Positions 6,922-15,121 of a stretch of DNA of 37,939 nucleotides are shown piece by piece. Below the pieces are notes generated by a model. The model ran no database searches, was not told the DNA's origin, and saw only the letters and a program-made list of their open reading frames with translations. The translations under genes were made by a program, and so were the position numbers. Location: contig CAXFIU010000013.1 of the NCBI GenBank assembly GCA_964003245.1, positions 1-37,939 on the forward strand, in the 5' to 3' direction. Numbering within the stretch: the first letter of the stretch is position 1; each line of letters begins with the position of its first letter. Origin of the DNA: MGIIb-O2 sp964003245 (lineage in GTDB: Archaea > Thermoplasmatota > Poseidoniia > Poseidoniales > Thalassarchaeaceae).

Positions 6922-9476
6922 TTCTCACTGGATGTTCTGACTTCTGCAGCTAATAGTCCTGGAAGTACGAACAACGCTAGTATTAGAGAAAATGCTACAG
7001 AGATTGAACTAACAATTCCAAAATCTTGAATCACGGGTATAGGTGATAATTTTAGAACTAAAAATCCACAAATTGTCGTACCTGCCGACATTATTAGGGC
7101 TGTACCTGTAGTTTGATACATGATTTTCATAGATTCCCATACTCCATAACCTGATTTTCGATTACTTTCAAAACTTCGCCACACATGTATGGAATAATCT
7201 ATCCCTAGTCCAACGGTAAGTGCTGTAATCATAATTGTCAATACATTCCAATTTAAACCAAGAATCGCCATTGATCCAACAACCCATGAACCACTAATTC
7301 CGACTGGAAGAATAACTACTAATGATTGCCCCAGTCTTCTAGTTAAGATGAATAGAACTATTATCGAAACAAGTAAGCTCCAACCAGTAGATTCAACTTG
7401 TGAGACAACAAGTCCTGAGAAAATACTGTGAATCATCATTACATCTCCGCCAATGTGAGCGTTAGCATCAATATATCCGGATTCTTCTATCCATTCTGCT
7501 TGTTTCTCAAATTCTATAGCTAGTACTGAAGTTTCTTCACTAGTCTCTGCTATGACATCGACTCTTATTTTGAGATATTTTAGATTATTATTATCCTCAG
7601 TTAGTGCGACATACATCGATGTTCTTTCACTCCAAGATTGCCCTCTCAGTGGCTCCCCAATTGAATCATTAAGTAGTAGTGAATGAACTGCTGCTGAAAT
7701 ATCTCCTTCTTCAAAACCATCTCCCACATCTAATCTTCCGTCATAAATTCCGAGATGAAATGTTTCTCCAAAGCTCGAATCTGCTTCAATAGCATCTCTG
7801 AGTATAGGGTATAAACCGTCATAAGATGGACGTTGTGAATCAGTATTAGTCGGTATGACTACGTTAGAAATAGTAGAAATCCTAAGATCTAACATATCCA
7901 GTCCTCGTAACAAGTCTCTTTCACCCGATAGTGAATCTTTGTCATTACTTGGTTCAATGAGTATAGTTACTGACTTCCAAGCGGCTGCATCATAAGATTC
8001 GTACATGTCCCCTCTAACTTCCATAATTGGCATATCTTCTTCTGAAAGAAAATCTGTTAGTTCAAAACTTGTCTCAAGTTTAGTTCCTGCTAAAAATACT
8101 GAACTGGTCGTAAGCAAAACAACAACAAGCAATATCCTTGCAGTATTTCTTTTTTGGAAATTAGTTGCCAAATCAGCAAATCTCGATAAATCAATAGGTT
8201 TTCTTTTCTTAACGCCTGTAGTTTTTTCCACAACTACGTGTAAAGCTCCAACGGTTACTGTACTAGCAATAAATGCGCATACTACTCCTAATGCTAATGT
8301 GATACCAAAAGTTCGTAACGGCGGTAATGGAGATAAAGAGCTTGCAAGGAACGCAGACACTGTAGTTACTACTGCCAGTGTCAGAGCTACTCTTAATATT
8401 GAAAATGCTCTTATCCATGCATGAGCGGCTGAATTAGTATTTTTTCTGGCTTCTTCATATCCTCTTTGAAGATGAATCGCATAGTCAATTCCTAGGCCAA
8501 AAACTACTGGAGCCACAGCAACTTCAAGTATAGAAAAAGGCCTTCCTAGTAAGGTGATAGTTCCATAGGTCCAAACTAGAGCCGCAGTTAGCCCTAGTAA
8601 AGGAGCTACAATCATTAATATTGAACGGAAGACCACTGCTAAAACAAATACTACAACAATAATTGCTAACATCAATAGCCAGGTGAAATTATCTAATGTT
8701 GTGTCATTGATGTCATTACTGATCAGGTCATCTGAAATAACTCCATAATTCAATACTGTACTAGAATCTGAAGAGATATTTCCAGTTAAGACCTCTCTGA
8801 TATTCTTTGCAAGTGTTTGCCTATCCTTAGAATCTAAAGAACCATCAACTTCTATGACCCACATAGTACTAGATGAAATTGGAGTTGAACTACCTTCTTT
8901 AGTCACAATCCAGTCACAAACATGCATATAGTCAAAATCAATATTTAGTAAAGCATCATTTGCAAATGTTGCTGATGCAATAGCTTGATCATTACCAATT
9001 GCATCTGTACATTCTTCATCGTCATCTATAACTGCTAGAAGTAGATTATCCCATTCATTAAAATCCTGTATTGACCTATTTTCATTATCTCTTTCCTCTA
9101 GTATATTTTGTAAAATGCTTGCAACATTTATATGTGCAATAATTTCATCTCCAAATATTTCGTCAATTTCTTCTAAATCTTCGTATAATTGTTGCAATGC
9201 TCCGATTTCGAGAACATTGGCGCCTTCTTCATTTGGCGTAACATGAACATATATCCTATTAGGGGTATCCTCCATTACAAGATTCATTCTTTCTTCAGCA
9301 GATTTCGCCTCACTTTCTGGTGCGAAAGATGAAAGATCGGTAGTGAATTCCGGTAATGGGAAAAGTACGGATGCAGTTATTACGGTTAATAATAGGCTGA
9401 TAATTAGTATCGCGGGGGCTAATCTTCCGAAAGCCTCGGCGAACCTTTCTTCTCTTGATTCGCCCCCCATCATCAT
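6918..9476 (-). CDS. MMPL/RND-superfamily exporter (two SSD-like modules, 852 aa)
   Basis: The protein has the duplicated layout of the RND superfamily: one N-terminal membrane helix (about 18-40), a large acidic extracytoplasmic loop (about 41-265), a cluster of five helices (about 265-410), a second lone helix (about 447-465), a second outside loop, and a final helix cluster (about 690-845). Both clusters carry the family motif, GLGIDYAIHL near 325 and GLGIDYSIHV near 757, where the Asp relays protons. Relatives move lipids, hopanoids or other hydrophobic molecules using the proton gradient. The cargo is not evident. The start has three consecutive ATGs (9476, 9473, 9470). It is monocistronic and diverges from rpo11. 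A second, larger family member lies at 17486-20545. Confidence 0.9.
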   Translation of the reverse strand: MMMGGESREERFAEAFGRLAPAILIISLLLTVITASVLFPLPEFTTDLSSFAPESEAKSAEERMNLVMEDTPNRIYVHVTPNEEGANVLEIGALQQLYEDLEEIDEIFGDEIIAHINVASILQNILEERDNENRSIQDFNEWDNLLLAVIDDDEECTDAIGNDQAIASATFANDALLNIDFDYMHVCDWIVTKEGSSTPISSSTMWVIEVDGSLDSKDRQTLAKNIREVLTGNISSDSSTVLNYGVISDDLISNDINDTTLDNFTWLLMLAIIVVVFVLAVVFRSILMIVAPLLGLTAALVWTYGTITLLGRPFSILEVAVAPVVFGLGIDYAIHLQRGYEEARKNTNSAAHAWIRAFSILRVALTLAVVTTVSAFLASSLSPLPPLRTFGITLALGVVCAFIASTVTVGALHVVVEKTTGVKKRKPIDLSRFADLATNFQKRNTARILLVVVLLTTSSVFLAGTKLETSFELTDFLSEEDMPIMEVRGDMYESYDAAAWKSVTILIEPSNDKDSLSGERDLLRGLDMLDLRISTISNVVIPTNTDSQRPSYDGLYPILRDAIEADSSFGETFHLGIYDGRLDVGDGFEEGDISAAVHSLLLNDSIGEPLRGQSWSERTSMYVALTEDNNNLKYLKIRVDVIAETSEETSVLAIEFEKQAEWIEESGYIDANAHIGGDVMMIHSIFSGLVVSQVESTGWSLLVSIIVLFILTRRLGQSLVVILPVGISGSWVVGSMAILGLNWNVLTIMITALTVGLGIDYSIHVWRSFESNRKSGYGVWESMKIMYQTTGTALIMSAGTTICGFLVLKLSPIPVIQDFGIVSSISVAFSLILALFVLPGLLAAEVRTSSEN

Positions 9477-9584
9477 TAACCCGAATCAATATCGGTGTTA
9501 AAGTTAGACCGTCTTCCGTCCCTTCAATAGCCAGCATTCGAAGGCAAGCCCTCAAAAAGGAGTGGCGACTCGAACGGCTGTCTT

Positions 9585-9842
9585 ATGCCAATCAAAGTCT
9601 TGAAAAACGAAGGAACCGAACTTCGCCTCAGAATCATCGGAGAGAATCATTCAACCCTGCAATTGTTCCGTTCACGTCTCAATGATAGCAAAGATGTAGA
9701 CTATGCAAATTACTTCCAAAAACATCCTGATTTGGATGAACCTGAACTATACGTTCGTTGTGTAAAAGGTAAGAAAGCTGAGAAAGTTTTCCGTGATCTT
9801 TGTTCAGGTATCAATAAAGAATTATCTAATTTAAAATTATAA
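9585..9842 (+). CDS. rpo11: DNA-directed RNA polymerase subunit Rpo11 (RpoL)
   Basis: This 85-residue protein matches archaeal Rpo11/RpoL, the partner of Rpo3 in the alpha-like assembly platform of RNA polymerase. The N-terminal strand (MPIKVLKNEGTELRLRIIGE) is followed by NHSTLQLFRSRL, equivalent to the family's D/NHTL-N-LR helix, then ELYVRCVKGKKAEKVFRD and a C-terminal helix. Length is normal (about 90). The start ATG at 9585 is the only sensible one. The truD gene follows 12 bases after the stop and is probably co-transcribed. The protein is a clear archaeal marker for the window. Confidence 0.9.
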   Translation: MPIKVLKNEGTELRLRIIGENHSTLQLFRSRLNDSKDVDYANYFQKHPDLDEPELYVRCVKGKKAEKVFRDLCSGINKELSNLKL

Positions 9843-9854
9843 GCGTTGTTGAAT

Positions 9855-11252
9855 ATGGATAATAAGTCCATTGAAGAGTATCTTGGTTTTGGTTCTGGAG
9901 CCGTGGAAGGTTTAGGAATAGGAGGGCTTTTGAAAGTTCAAGTCGAAGATTTCAGAGTCGAAGAAGTCTCACCTATTCCTGCACTTGATCCAAAAGGTCG
10001 TTTTACAGTAGTTAGAGCCACATTAGTAAATTGGGAAACTAATCGCTTTCTTAAGAGATTATCAAGAGCCTGTGGAATCAACAGAAATCGTATTTTTGCA
10101 TCTGGTTTGAAAGATAAGAGAGCAATAACTACACAACTTCTTGTCATTGATGCTCCACGGAAAAAAGTAGAATCCGTAGAGATTCCAGATACAACATTAG
10201 AGATATTAGGCCGTACACATCAAAAAATAGGCATGTCTGATCATGATGGAAATAGGTTCTCAATAACTGTAAGAGGATGTTGTTACGAGAATGGCGACCC
10301 AATGGATGGTAAGGAGGCCATGCGGAGAGTATTACAATTAATTTCTAATATGTCTGAAAGACTAGGTGAGAATGTTTTCCCTAATTGGATTGGCCCTCAA
10401 CGCTTTGGCTCAACTAGGCCAGTTACTCCAGAAGTTGGACGTGCAGTTGTTTCGGAAGATTTCCAGGAAGCAGTTAATTTATATCTTGGAATGAAAGGAA
10501 TGAATGATGGCCTAGAAACAGAACTTTTTAGAGAAATGTGGAGAAATACACAAGATCCTGAAAAGTGTTTAGAAATCATTCCTAAACATTTAGGATTTGA
10601 GAGAAATATGTTGGAGAGTTTGCAAAAACAACCTGAAAATTGGGTTAAAGCATACAAAACACTTCCTCCATCATTACAATTATTAACTGTTCATTCTTTA
10701 CAATCTTTAGCGTTTAATCACTCATTAGCTGGACGTCTTAAGTCTAATCTTGGGATTGTCGAACCAGAAATTGGCGATTTAGTAGCCCCAGTACAACCTA
10801 GTGGCAGAATTGATGTGGGAAAGATGTCTGAAGTTAGTGAGACAAATTTAGACAGATGTCGTAGAAACTGTAGATTGGGACGTTTAGCAGTAACGGGGCC
10901 ACTTCCTGGTAATGACGCACCAATTGCCACAGGAGTTCCTGGAGGTATAGAAAATAAAGCACTTCAAATAACTAATTTAGATTCTATTGATTGGAAAGTA
11001 TCTGCCATCCCTCGTCTTTCTACTAATGGTACTAGGAGGCCATTATCTGTAATGTTCCGAGATTTTTCAATAGAAGAAGTGCCTGAAATTCATGAATCTT
11101 CTATCTCAAAACGTTGGGGAGAAGGCCCTAGAGAGAATGATTTATGGAACTCTGAAGGATGTAGCATGAGAATGAAATTTATCCTTCCACCAGGGACATA
11201 TGCAACTGTCTTGATGCGCGAACTAATGCGTTCACCTTTAGATCATTATTGA
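9855..11252 (+). CDS. truD: tRNA pseudouridine synthase TruD/Pus7 family
   Basis: TruD-family enzymes convert uridine 13 of tRNA to pseudouridine. The 465-residue protein has the catalytic Asp in GLKDKRAITTQ (D87 from this start), HDGNRFSITVRG, and NWIGPQRFGSTRP, all hallmark TruD segments, with the family-specific insertion domain in the second half. Its length fits archaeal TruD/Pus7 (400-470). I chose the ATG at 9855 over a TTG at 9846 because family proteins begin shortly before this point. It follows rpo11 by 12 bases and converges on the EF-1beta gene, whose stop is 13 bases away. Confidence 0.93.
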   Translation: MDNKSIEEYLGFGSGAVEGLGIGGLLKVQVEDFRVEEVSPIPALDPKGRFTVVRATLVNWETNRFLKRLSRACGINRNRIFASGLKDKRAITTQLLVIDAPRKKVESVEIPDTTLEILGRTHQKIGMSDHDGNRFSITVRGCCYENGDPMDGKEAMRRVLQLISNMSERLGENVFPNWIGPQRFGSTRPVTPEVGRAVVSEDFQEAVNLYLGMKGMNDGLETELFREMWRNTQDPEKCLEIIPKHLGFERNMLESLQKQPENWVKAYKTLPPSLQLLTVHSLQSLAFNHSLAGRLKSNLGIVEPEIGDLVAPVQPSGRIDVGKMSEVSETNLDRCRRNCRLGRLAVTGPLPGNDAPIATGVPGGIENKALQITNLDSIDWKVSAIPRLSTNGTRRPLSVMFRDFSIEEVPEIHESSISKRWGEGPRENDLWNSEGCSMRMKFILPPGTYATVLMRELMRSPLDHY

Positions 11253-11265
11253 TCTAATTAGATTT

Positions 11266-11532
11266 TCACAGTCTTCCCATTTCTAGTGCTTCTATTTGTC
11301 CCACTAGAGGATTTATACTTCTGACCCTTTCCTCGAATTCATCAACGATCCCCTCACCTTCTCCAAGGACTACTTGAACTTCAATAAACATCATTCCGAA
11401 TGCTAAAGGTTTAATTTCTACAGCTTGAACTTCATCAAAAGAATCTATTACATTAGCAATAGCCTGATAATCAGGAGTTCCATCTTCTGGATTATTTATG
11501 GTTACCTTATACTTTACAACAACATGACCCAT
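11266..11532 (-). CDS. ef1b: Archaeal elongation factor 1-beta (aEF1B)
   Basis: aEF1B is the nucleotide-exchange factor that reloads EF-1alpha with GTP. The 88-residue product starts MGHVVVKYKV and ends IEALEMGRL, the typical first and last strands of archaeal aEF1B, with VEIKPLAFGMMFIEVQVVL in the middle. The ATG at 11532 is chosen because a GAGGTG ribosome-binding site sits six bases upstream; a GTG at 11541 would lie inside that site. It is 15 bases downstream of the zinc-ribbon gene, an association conserved in archaea as far as I know. Confidence 0.93.
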   Translation of the reverse strand: MGHVVVKYKVTINNPEDGTPDYQAIANVIDSFDEVQAVEIKPLAFGMMFIEVQVVLGEGEGIVDEFEERVRSINPLVGQIEALEMGRL

Positions 11533-11547
11533 TATTAACACCTCAAT

Positions 11548-11715
11548 TCAAGGACCCTGGAAGCCACAACTTGGGCATATGTAAGGGACTGCTTGAGTTC
11601 TGCATTGCGCACTTCTACCGATTGAATTGCCACAAGAAGGACATGGAAATGCTGTACTTTTGTTATCTACTAAGGGCACTCCCGACGATGTGCAAACTTC
11701 TGCTCTACTTCCCAT
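11548..11715 (-). CDS. Zinc-ribbon RNA-binding protein (COG2888/DUF1610 type)
   Basis: This 55-residue protein contains C8, C25-PS-C28, C38 and C47-PS-C50 and ends CGFQGP, the characteristic end of the small archaeal zinc-ribbon proteins encoded beside aEF1B and thought to act in translation. The ATG at 11715 is supported by a GAGGGA ribosome-binding site five bases upstream; the frame is open farther upstream, but those residues do not look like the family. From memory the family has four CxxC knuckles. Here the first (CTSS) and third (SAQC) each keep only one Cys, so one of the two expected zinc sites may be lost. It is transcribed with the EF-1beta gene. Confidence 0.85.
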   Translation of the reverse strand: MGSRAEVCTSSGVPLVDNKSTAFPCPSCGNSIGRSAQCRTQAVPYICPSCGFQGP

Positions 11716-11862
11716 TTTTGTCCCTCGGATGAGTCGGGCGAGCCACCATCCCTTTTTAGGCTTGATTGAAGAGATAGAATAGAATATCTTACCCAACAGC
11801 AATTATTCCCTCCTATGCGGATATTTTGTAAGTAAAATCTAATCTCAAGGTTTAGTGATAAA

Positions 11863-12315
11863 ATGGGCGAAGATGAATTGATTTTGGAAGGTGAGCAAAG
11901 CGATCTCAAGAAATATGTTGAAGATGTAGGAGGAATACACGGACTTAGAGAGGTTCACAAAGTTAGAGGTTGGAATAATATCCAATATGGAGCAGGATTA
12001 TCTGGTAAAAATACTCCTGCAACTAAATTATCAATGAATAAAGCATTCATTCCACCGGGTGGCATTGCTAAAGCCCACATCCATGTTGATTTTGATGTAA
12101 TGGTATTTCTTCTGAAAGGCAGTGTCAGACATGAATTTGGGCCTGGTTGTCGTAAATCTGTGACTCATAGTGCTGGCGATATGTTCTATATCGAACCTGG
12201 TCTCCCTCATGAAGTATTCAACTGCTCAGACACGGATTGGGTTGAAGCAATTGTTTCAAGATCTGATGCTTCTGAATGGCAGAATATTGTGCCCTATGAC
12301 AGAAGTTCTGAATGA
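11863..12315 (+). CDS. Single-domain cupin protein
   Basis: The 150-residue protein has both cupin motifs: motif 1 GGIAKAHIHVDFD with metal-ligand His72 and His74 and an Asp78 where Glu is usual, ending LLKGSVRHEFG; and motif 2 GDMFYIEPGLPHEVFN with His116. The fold is a small beta barrel that binds a metal and either a sugar or a small acid. An N-terminal helix (about 10-40) precedes it. No family with a known reaction can be picked from sequence alone. It diverges from the zinc-ribbon gene and converges on the rhodopsin gene, separated by the hairpin at 12335-12367, so it is probably transcribed alone. Confidence 0.85.
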   Translation: MGEDELILEGEQSDLKKYVEDVGGIHGLREVHKVRGWNNIQYGAGLSGKNTPATKLSMNKAFIPPGGIAKAHIHVDFDVMVFLLKGSVRHEFGPGCRKSVTHSAGDMFYIEPGLPHEVFNCSDTDWVEAIVSRSDASEWQNIVPYDRSSE

Positions 12316-12334
12316 AATGAATTATTTTATTGAG

Positions 12335-12367
12335 GGAAAGGCTGAGGATTAAATCCCCAGCCCTTCC
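12335..12367. terminator. Hairpin between convergent cupin and rhodopsin genes
   Basis: The strand folds as GGAAaGGCTGaGGA, loop TTAAA, TCCcCAGCCcTTCC: thirteen positions of which eleven pair and two mismatch. It lies between two convergent stops, and a short T-rich run follows on the plus side. This suggests a terminator working for both directions. Archaeal terminators depend mainly on T-runs, so the hairpin may instead protect 3' ends. Confidence 0.55.
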
Positions 12368-12400
12368 TTTACGTTTATCTGAATATGCTTTATTCTTAAT

Positions 12401-13243
12401 TTAAGACATCATTTCGGTTGCTTTCTTAGCACCCATCCATGCAACAACACCGAAACCGATCTTGTTAATCATATCAGCAATATTGTACAGAACTGCCATT
12501 TGCTCTTGACTGACATTTTCTGCAATAGCAACCTCTGGGCTGAATAAGTAACCAATTGGATAAATAATCCATCCTACTACAATAAACCATCTTAGAGCAT
12601 TTGTTGACCACATTAGTTCGGGAGCGATTTTACTGTTATCTACTCCTTTTCCATCAGTCCAAGGCGTACCTGTAGCTACGATAATCATAGCCCAACCCAT
12701 TCCTCCAAGAACTAGAGCAAGGTATTCATTCATCAATCCAGCTTCTCCTGCATACCCGAATCCAATCATTATTAGAGCACCTAGGAAACAAATTCCTGTA
12801 AATCCTAATCCAGCTACTTTGGAATCGGTGATTGCTTCCTTACCTACTAGACTTGGAAATTTAAGTGCCATTAGTGGAACAGTAATTATCCAATCCATGT
12901 ATCTGTATTCGATGCTAACCATGTCGTGCTCTATGTATACTCCTCTCATGTAGTAGTAGTGCATTGCTGCAATACCTACAATTAATGCAGAGATAGTCAT
13001 AGTAGTTCTAAACTGTGGAGCAACATTATTTCTTTCTACTAGGAAGAATACGAATGCTGCACCCATTGCTATATATCCTACAAAGAATGTAAAGAATGTT
13101 AACATCTCTAGATTATTATAACCTTGGTCAGCGGGGTTTACAGTACCTGCGCTTACTGATTGAAACATCATTAGTGCTAGCATTGTAACACCAACGACCA
13201 AGGCATTCGTTCTTGGGCTAATTTTTGATAACTTACTATTCAT
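12401..13243 (-). CDS. Proteorhodopsin-type light-driven ion pump with Lys at the proton-donor site
   Basis: A seven-helix retinal protein of 280 residues with an N-terminal signal peptide (about 1-32). Aligned by eye to green proteorhodopsin: His95 (H75), Asp117 as proton acceptor (D97), Thr121 (T101), Met125 at the spectral-tuning site (L105), Lys128 in place of the donor Glu108, and Lys261 for the retinal Schiff base (K231). Asp acceptor plus Thr indicates an outward proton pump; Met at the tuning site suggests green absorption. Lys as donor is known from the Exiguobacterium rhodopsin. Gly180 sits where antenna-carotenoid rhodopsins keep a glycine. I chose the ATG at 13243, preceded by GAGGAA, because a candidate TATA box at 13277-13285 lies between it and an upstream ATG. 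No retinal or carotenoid synthesis gene is in the window. Confidence 0.96.
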   Translation of the reverse strand: MNSKLSKISPRTNALVVGVTMLALMMFQSVSAGTVNPADQGYNNLEMLTFFTFFVGYIAMGAAFVFFLVERNNVAPQFRTTMTISALIVGIAAMHYYYMRGVYIEHDMVSIEYRYMDWIITVPLMALKFPSLVGKEAITDSKVAGLGFTGICFLGALIMIGFGYAGEAGLMNEYLALVLGGMGWAMIIVATGTPWTDGKGVDNSKIAPELMWSTNALRWFIVVGWIIYPIGYLFSPEVAIAENVSQEQMAVLYNIADMINKIGFGVVAWMGAKKATEMMS

Positions 13244-13276
13244 ATCTAAGTTCCTCAACACTATGGTACAGTATGA

Positions 13277-13285
13277 CATATATAA
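13277..13285 (-). promoter_or_regulatory. Candidate TATA box for the rhodopsin gene
   Basis: TTATATATG on the minus strand lies about 36 bases upstream of the chosen ATG. An archaeal start site about 25 bases downstream would give a very short leader that just includes the GAGGAA ribosome-binding site (13251-13256). Position and composition fit, but this is not tested and the region is AT-rich. Confidence 0.35.
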
Positions 13286-13382
13286 TTGAATGCTTTTCAT
13301 TTTTTAGAAATTGAAATATAATTGTCTAATTACGTTAGAAAATACCATTTTTACTAATTATTAAAAACGATTATTCTATTTA

Positions 13383-14141
13383 TTAATCATTATTTTTTCG
13401 ACCAACATATTTTCTGTAACCAATTATAGTTTCATCATCTTCTTTTTCTTCAATTCCTTCAACTACAATATCAAGTTTTTTAAGATGATCTTTAAGATGA
13501 TCATATGCAGTTTTCCCCTCGGCTTCTTTCCTAACCTTAGGTAATTTATTTCGACATATCAAGTAAGTTTCAGAAGAAGAACTTCTAGATGCAGTTGGCG
13601 CGTATCTTTGTACGCTCGAGAATCTCATTTTAGCCGCTTCAATCAGTCCTTCAATCCCTACTCCTTGGAAAATTTTTGTTACAAAGGAACCGCCAGGATT
13701 CAATATTGGCATTGCAGCATCTAATACCATCGTAGACAATTCTAATGAAATTGCCTGATCTGTATCGTAACGTCCCGTCAATCTAGGAGAAATATCACTG
13801 ATTACACAGTTGAGATAATATCCTTCTATTTCTTCATTTATTTGTTCTATGGTTTTTGGATTAGTAATATCTCCAATAATTATTGTAGCGCCTTCAACTG
13901 GTGATGTAGATAACAAGTCCACTCCAATGACATATCCATCTTCTCCTACTTCTTCAACCGCAACTTGTGTCCATCCTCCGGGATGACACCCAATGTCTAA
14001 TACATAGTCTCCTTTTCGAATAATTTCAAATTTCTCTTGAATTTGTTTTAATTTGTATGCAGACCTAGCTCTGTAACCCTTGGATTTAGCCTGTCTTCTC
14101 CATGGGTCGCGACGGTTTTCTTGATACCAGCGCTTACTCAT
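13383..14141 (-). CDS. rlmE: rRNA (uridine-2'-O-)methyltransferase RlmE/FtsJ
   Basis: RlmE transfers a methyl group from SAM to the 2'-O of a uridine in the 23S rRNA A loop. The 252-residue protein has the K-D-K-E catalytic tetrad at K30 (RARSAYKL), D116 (ISDISPR), K156 (GSFVTKIFQG) and E191 (SSSSETYLIC), with the SAM loop LDIGCHPGGWTQ (48-59). A C-terminal extension of about 45 residues is rich in Glu and Lys. Archaeal relatives sometimes carry a TRAM domain; I do not see one. The gene diverges from the secreted thioredoxin gene and follows the rhodopsin gene upstream on the same strand, separated by an AT-rich gap of about 140 bases. Confidence 0.93.
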   Translation of the reverse strand: MSKRWYQENRRDPWRRQAKSKGYRARSAYKLKQIQEKFEIIRKGDYVLDIGCHPGGWTQVAVEEVGEDGYVIGVDLLSTSPVEGATIIIGDITNPKTIEQINEEIEGYYLNCVISDISPRLTGRYDTDQAISLELSTMVLDAAMPILNPGGSFVTKIFQGVGIEGLIEAAKMRFSSVQRYAPTASRSSSSETYLICRNKLPKVRKEAEGKTAYDHLKDHLKKLDIVVEGIEEKEDDETIIGYRKYVGRKNND

Positions 14142-14197
14142 CAGTGAGGCTCGTCTAGCCTCTTGGTTATGAAGTGAAGGCGTTTAGAGACATACAG

Positions 14198-15121
14198 ATG
14201 GTAAGAAAATCTAGTTTCTGCGGTATTGCAGTTTTACTATTGTTAGTCATGACATCATCTAATATAATTGCAGAAGATGAACCTAATAATTGGTATATTG
14301 AGGGTGGAAATTCGGTATTAATGGAACAATATACGGCTACTTGGTGCGATGTTTGCGCAACAATAGATCCTTGGATTTCGGATTTTGCAGACGACCGCGG
14401 CTCTCGTTTAGTCCGGATTGCTTTACATGACCCAATCGCTGACCCTTTAGGCAACTCTATTTCCTCAGAAAGATTATCAATTCATCCGAATAGTATGGAA
14501 TTGGCACCTTCTTTCTGGTTCGATAGTAATAATGAGATTAAAGGAACAGTATCTCCAGTAGATCTAGATAGAGCTTTACTCAATTCCGAAGGCGTTCGCG
14601 ACTCAGATACGATAATATCTATATCTGGAACAGAGAGTCTTAATAGAAAATCCATGAATCTAATGATTAATTTATTTAATGTTGAGAATTTTAGTAATTC
14701 TCAGGTGAGCATATTTCTCCTAGCAGAAATTACGGTTGATAAATCCCAAGCGACAAATGGCATTACCAATCATGAAGATGTTAGTATAGGATATCTAAAT
14801 ATGGAAATTGATACAAATCTTTCACTGGGAGAAGTTACTTCTGAAACAATTTTTAATTCAAGATTTAATAATATTTCAATGATGAAAAATAGTGAAGGAT
14901 TCGAAATTAATCTAGATTTCTTATTAGAAAATGAAAACCTTGAAGATATATCTATTGTGGTGGCGCATGAAAAAATTATAGATAATCAAAGATCTACTCT
15001 AGGGGCGGTTTTACTAACTTTGGATAATAGCCAGAAATCTAATGGAATTAGTTTATTTTTACCTTTATTTGCAATATCTCTTGTCTCTACTGTCATTCTA
15101 TTCAAAGACCGATTTCTTTGA
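14198..15121 (+). CDS. Secreted, membrane-anchored thioredoxin-like protein
   Basis: The 307-residue product has a signal peptide (MVRKSSFCGI, hydrophobic core, cleavage near residue 25), a thioredoxin active-site segment QYTATWCDVC with C50 and C53, and a C-terminal membrane helix (about 283-301) followed by KDRFL. The thioredoxin fold therefore faces outside. After it comes a roughly 170-residue Asn/Ser-rich beta region without a recognised family. CDVC is unusual among CxxC pairs; reductase, isomerase or oxidase roles are all possible. I chose the ATG at 14198 because it begins a normal signal peptide; a GTG at 14174 in frame is the alternative. Its last 20 bases overlap the end of the convergent epimerase gene, beside the VKOR cluster. 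Confidence 0.8.
   Translation: MVRKSSFCGIAVLLLLVMTSSNIIAEDEPNNWYIEGGNSVLMEQYTATWCDVCATIDPWISDFADDRGSRLVRIALHDPIADPLGNSISSERLSIHPNSMELAPSFWFDSNNEIKGTVSPVDLDRALLNSEGVRDSDTIISISGTESLNRKSMNLMINLFNVENFSNSQVSIFLLAEITVDKSQATNGITNHEDVSIGYLNMEIDTNLSLGEVTSETIFNSRFNNISMMKNSEGFEINLDFLLENENLEDISIVVAHEKIIDNQRSTLGAVLLTLDNSQKSNGISLFLPLFAISLVSTVILFKDRFL

Noticed and set aside
8005..8424. A plus-strand frame inside the first MMPL exporter
   Set aside because: Thr/Val-rich antisense reading of membrane-helix codons; no start context or family.
12335..12367. The strong hairpin as a possible riboswitch or small RNA
   Set aside because: It is a single simple stem between two convergent stops, which terminators explain; no conserved ligand-binding core is seen.
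12401..13243. Reading the rhodopsin as a chloride or sodium pump
   Set aside because: The acceptor site keeps Asp with Thr, not the NTQ or NDQ motifs of chloride and sodium pumps.
13244..13300. An ATG 19 codons upstream of the chosen rhodopsin start
   Set aside because: A candidate TATA box lies after it, the ribosome-binding site fits the inner ATG, and the inner start gives a normal signal peptide.
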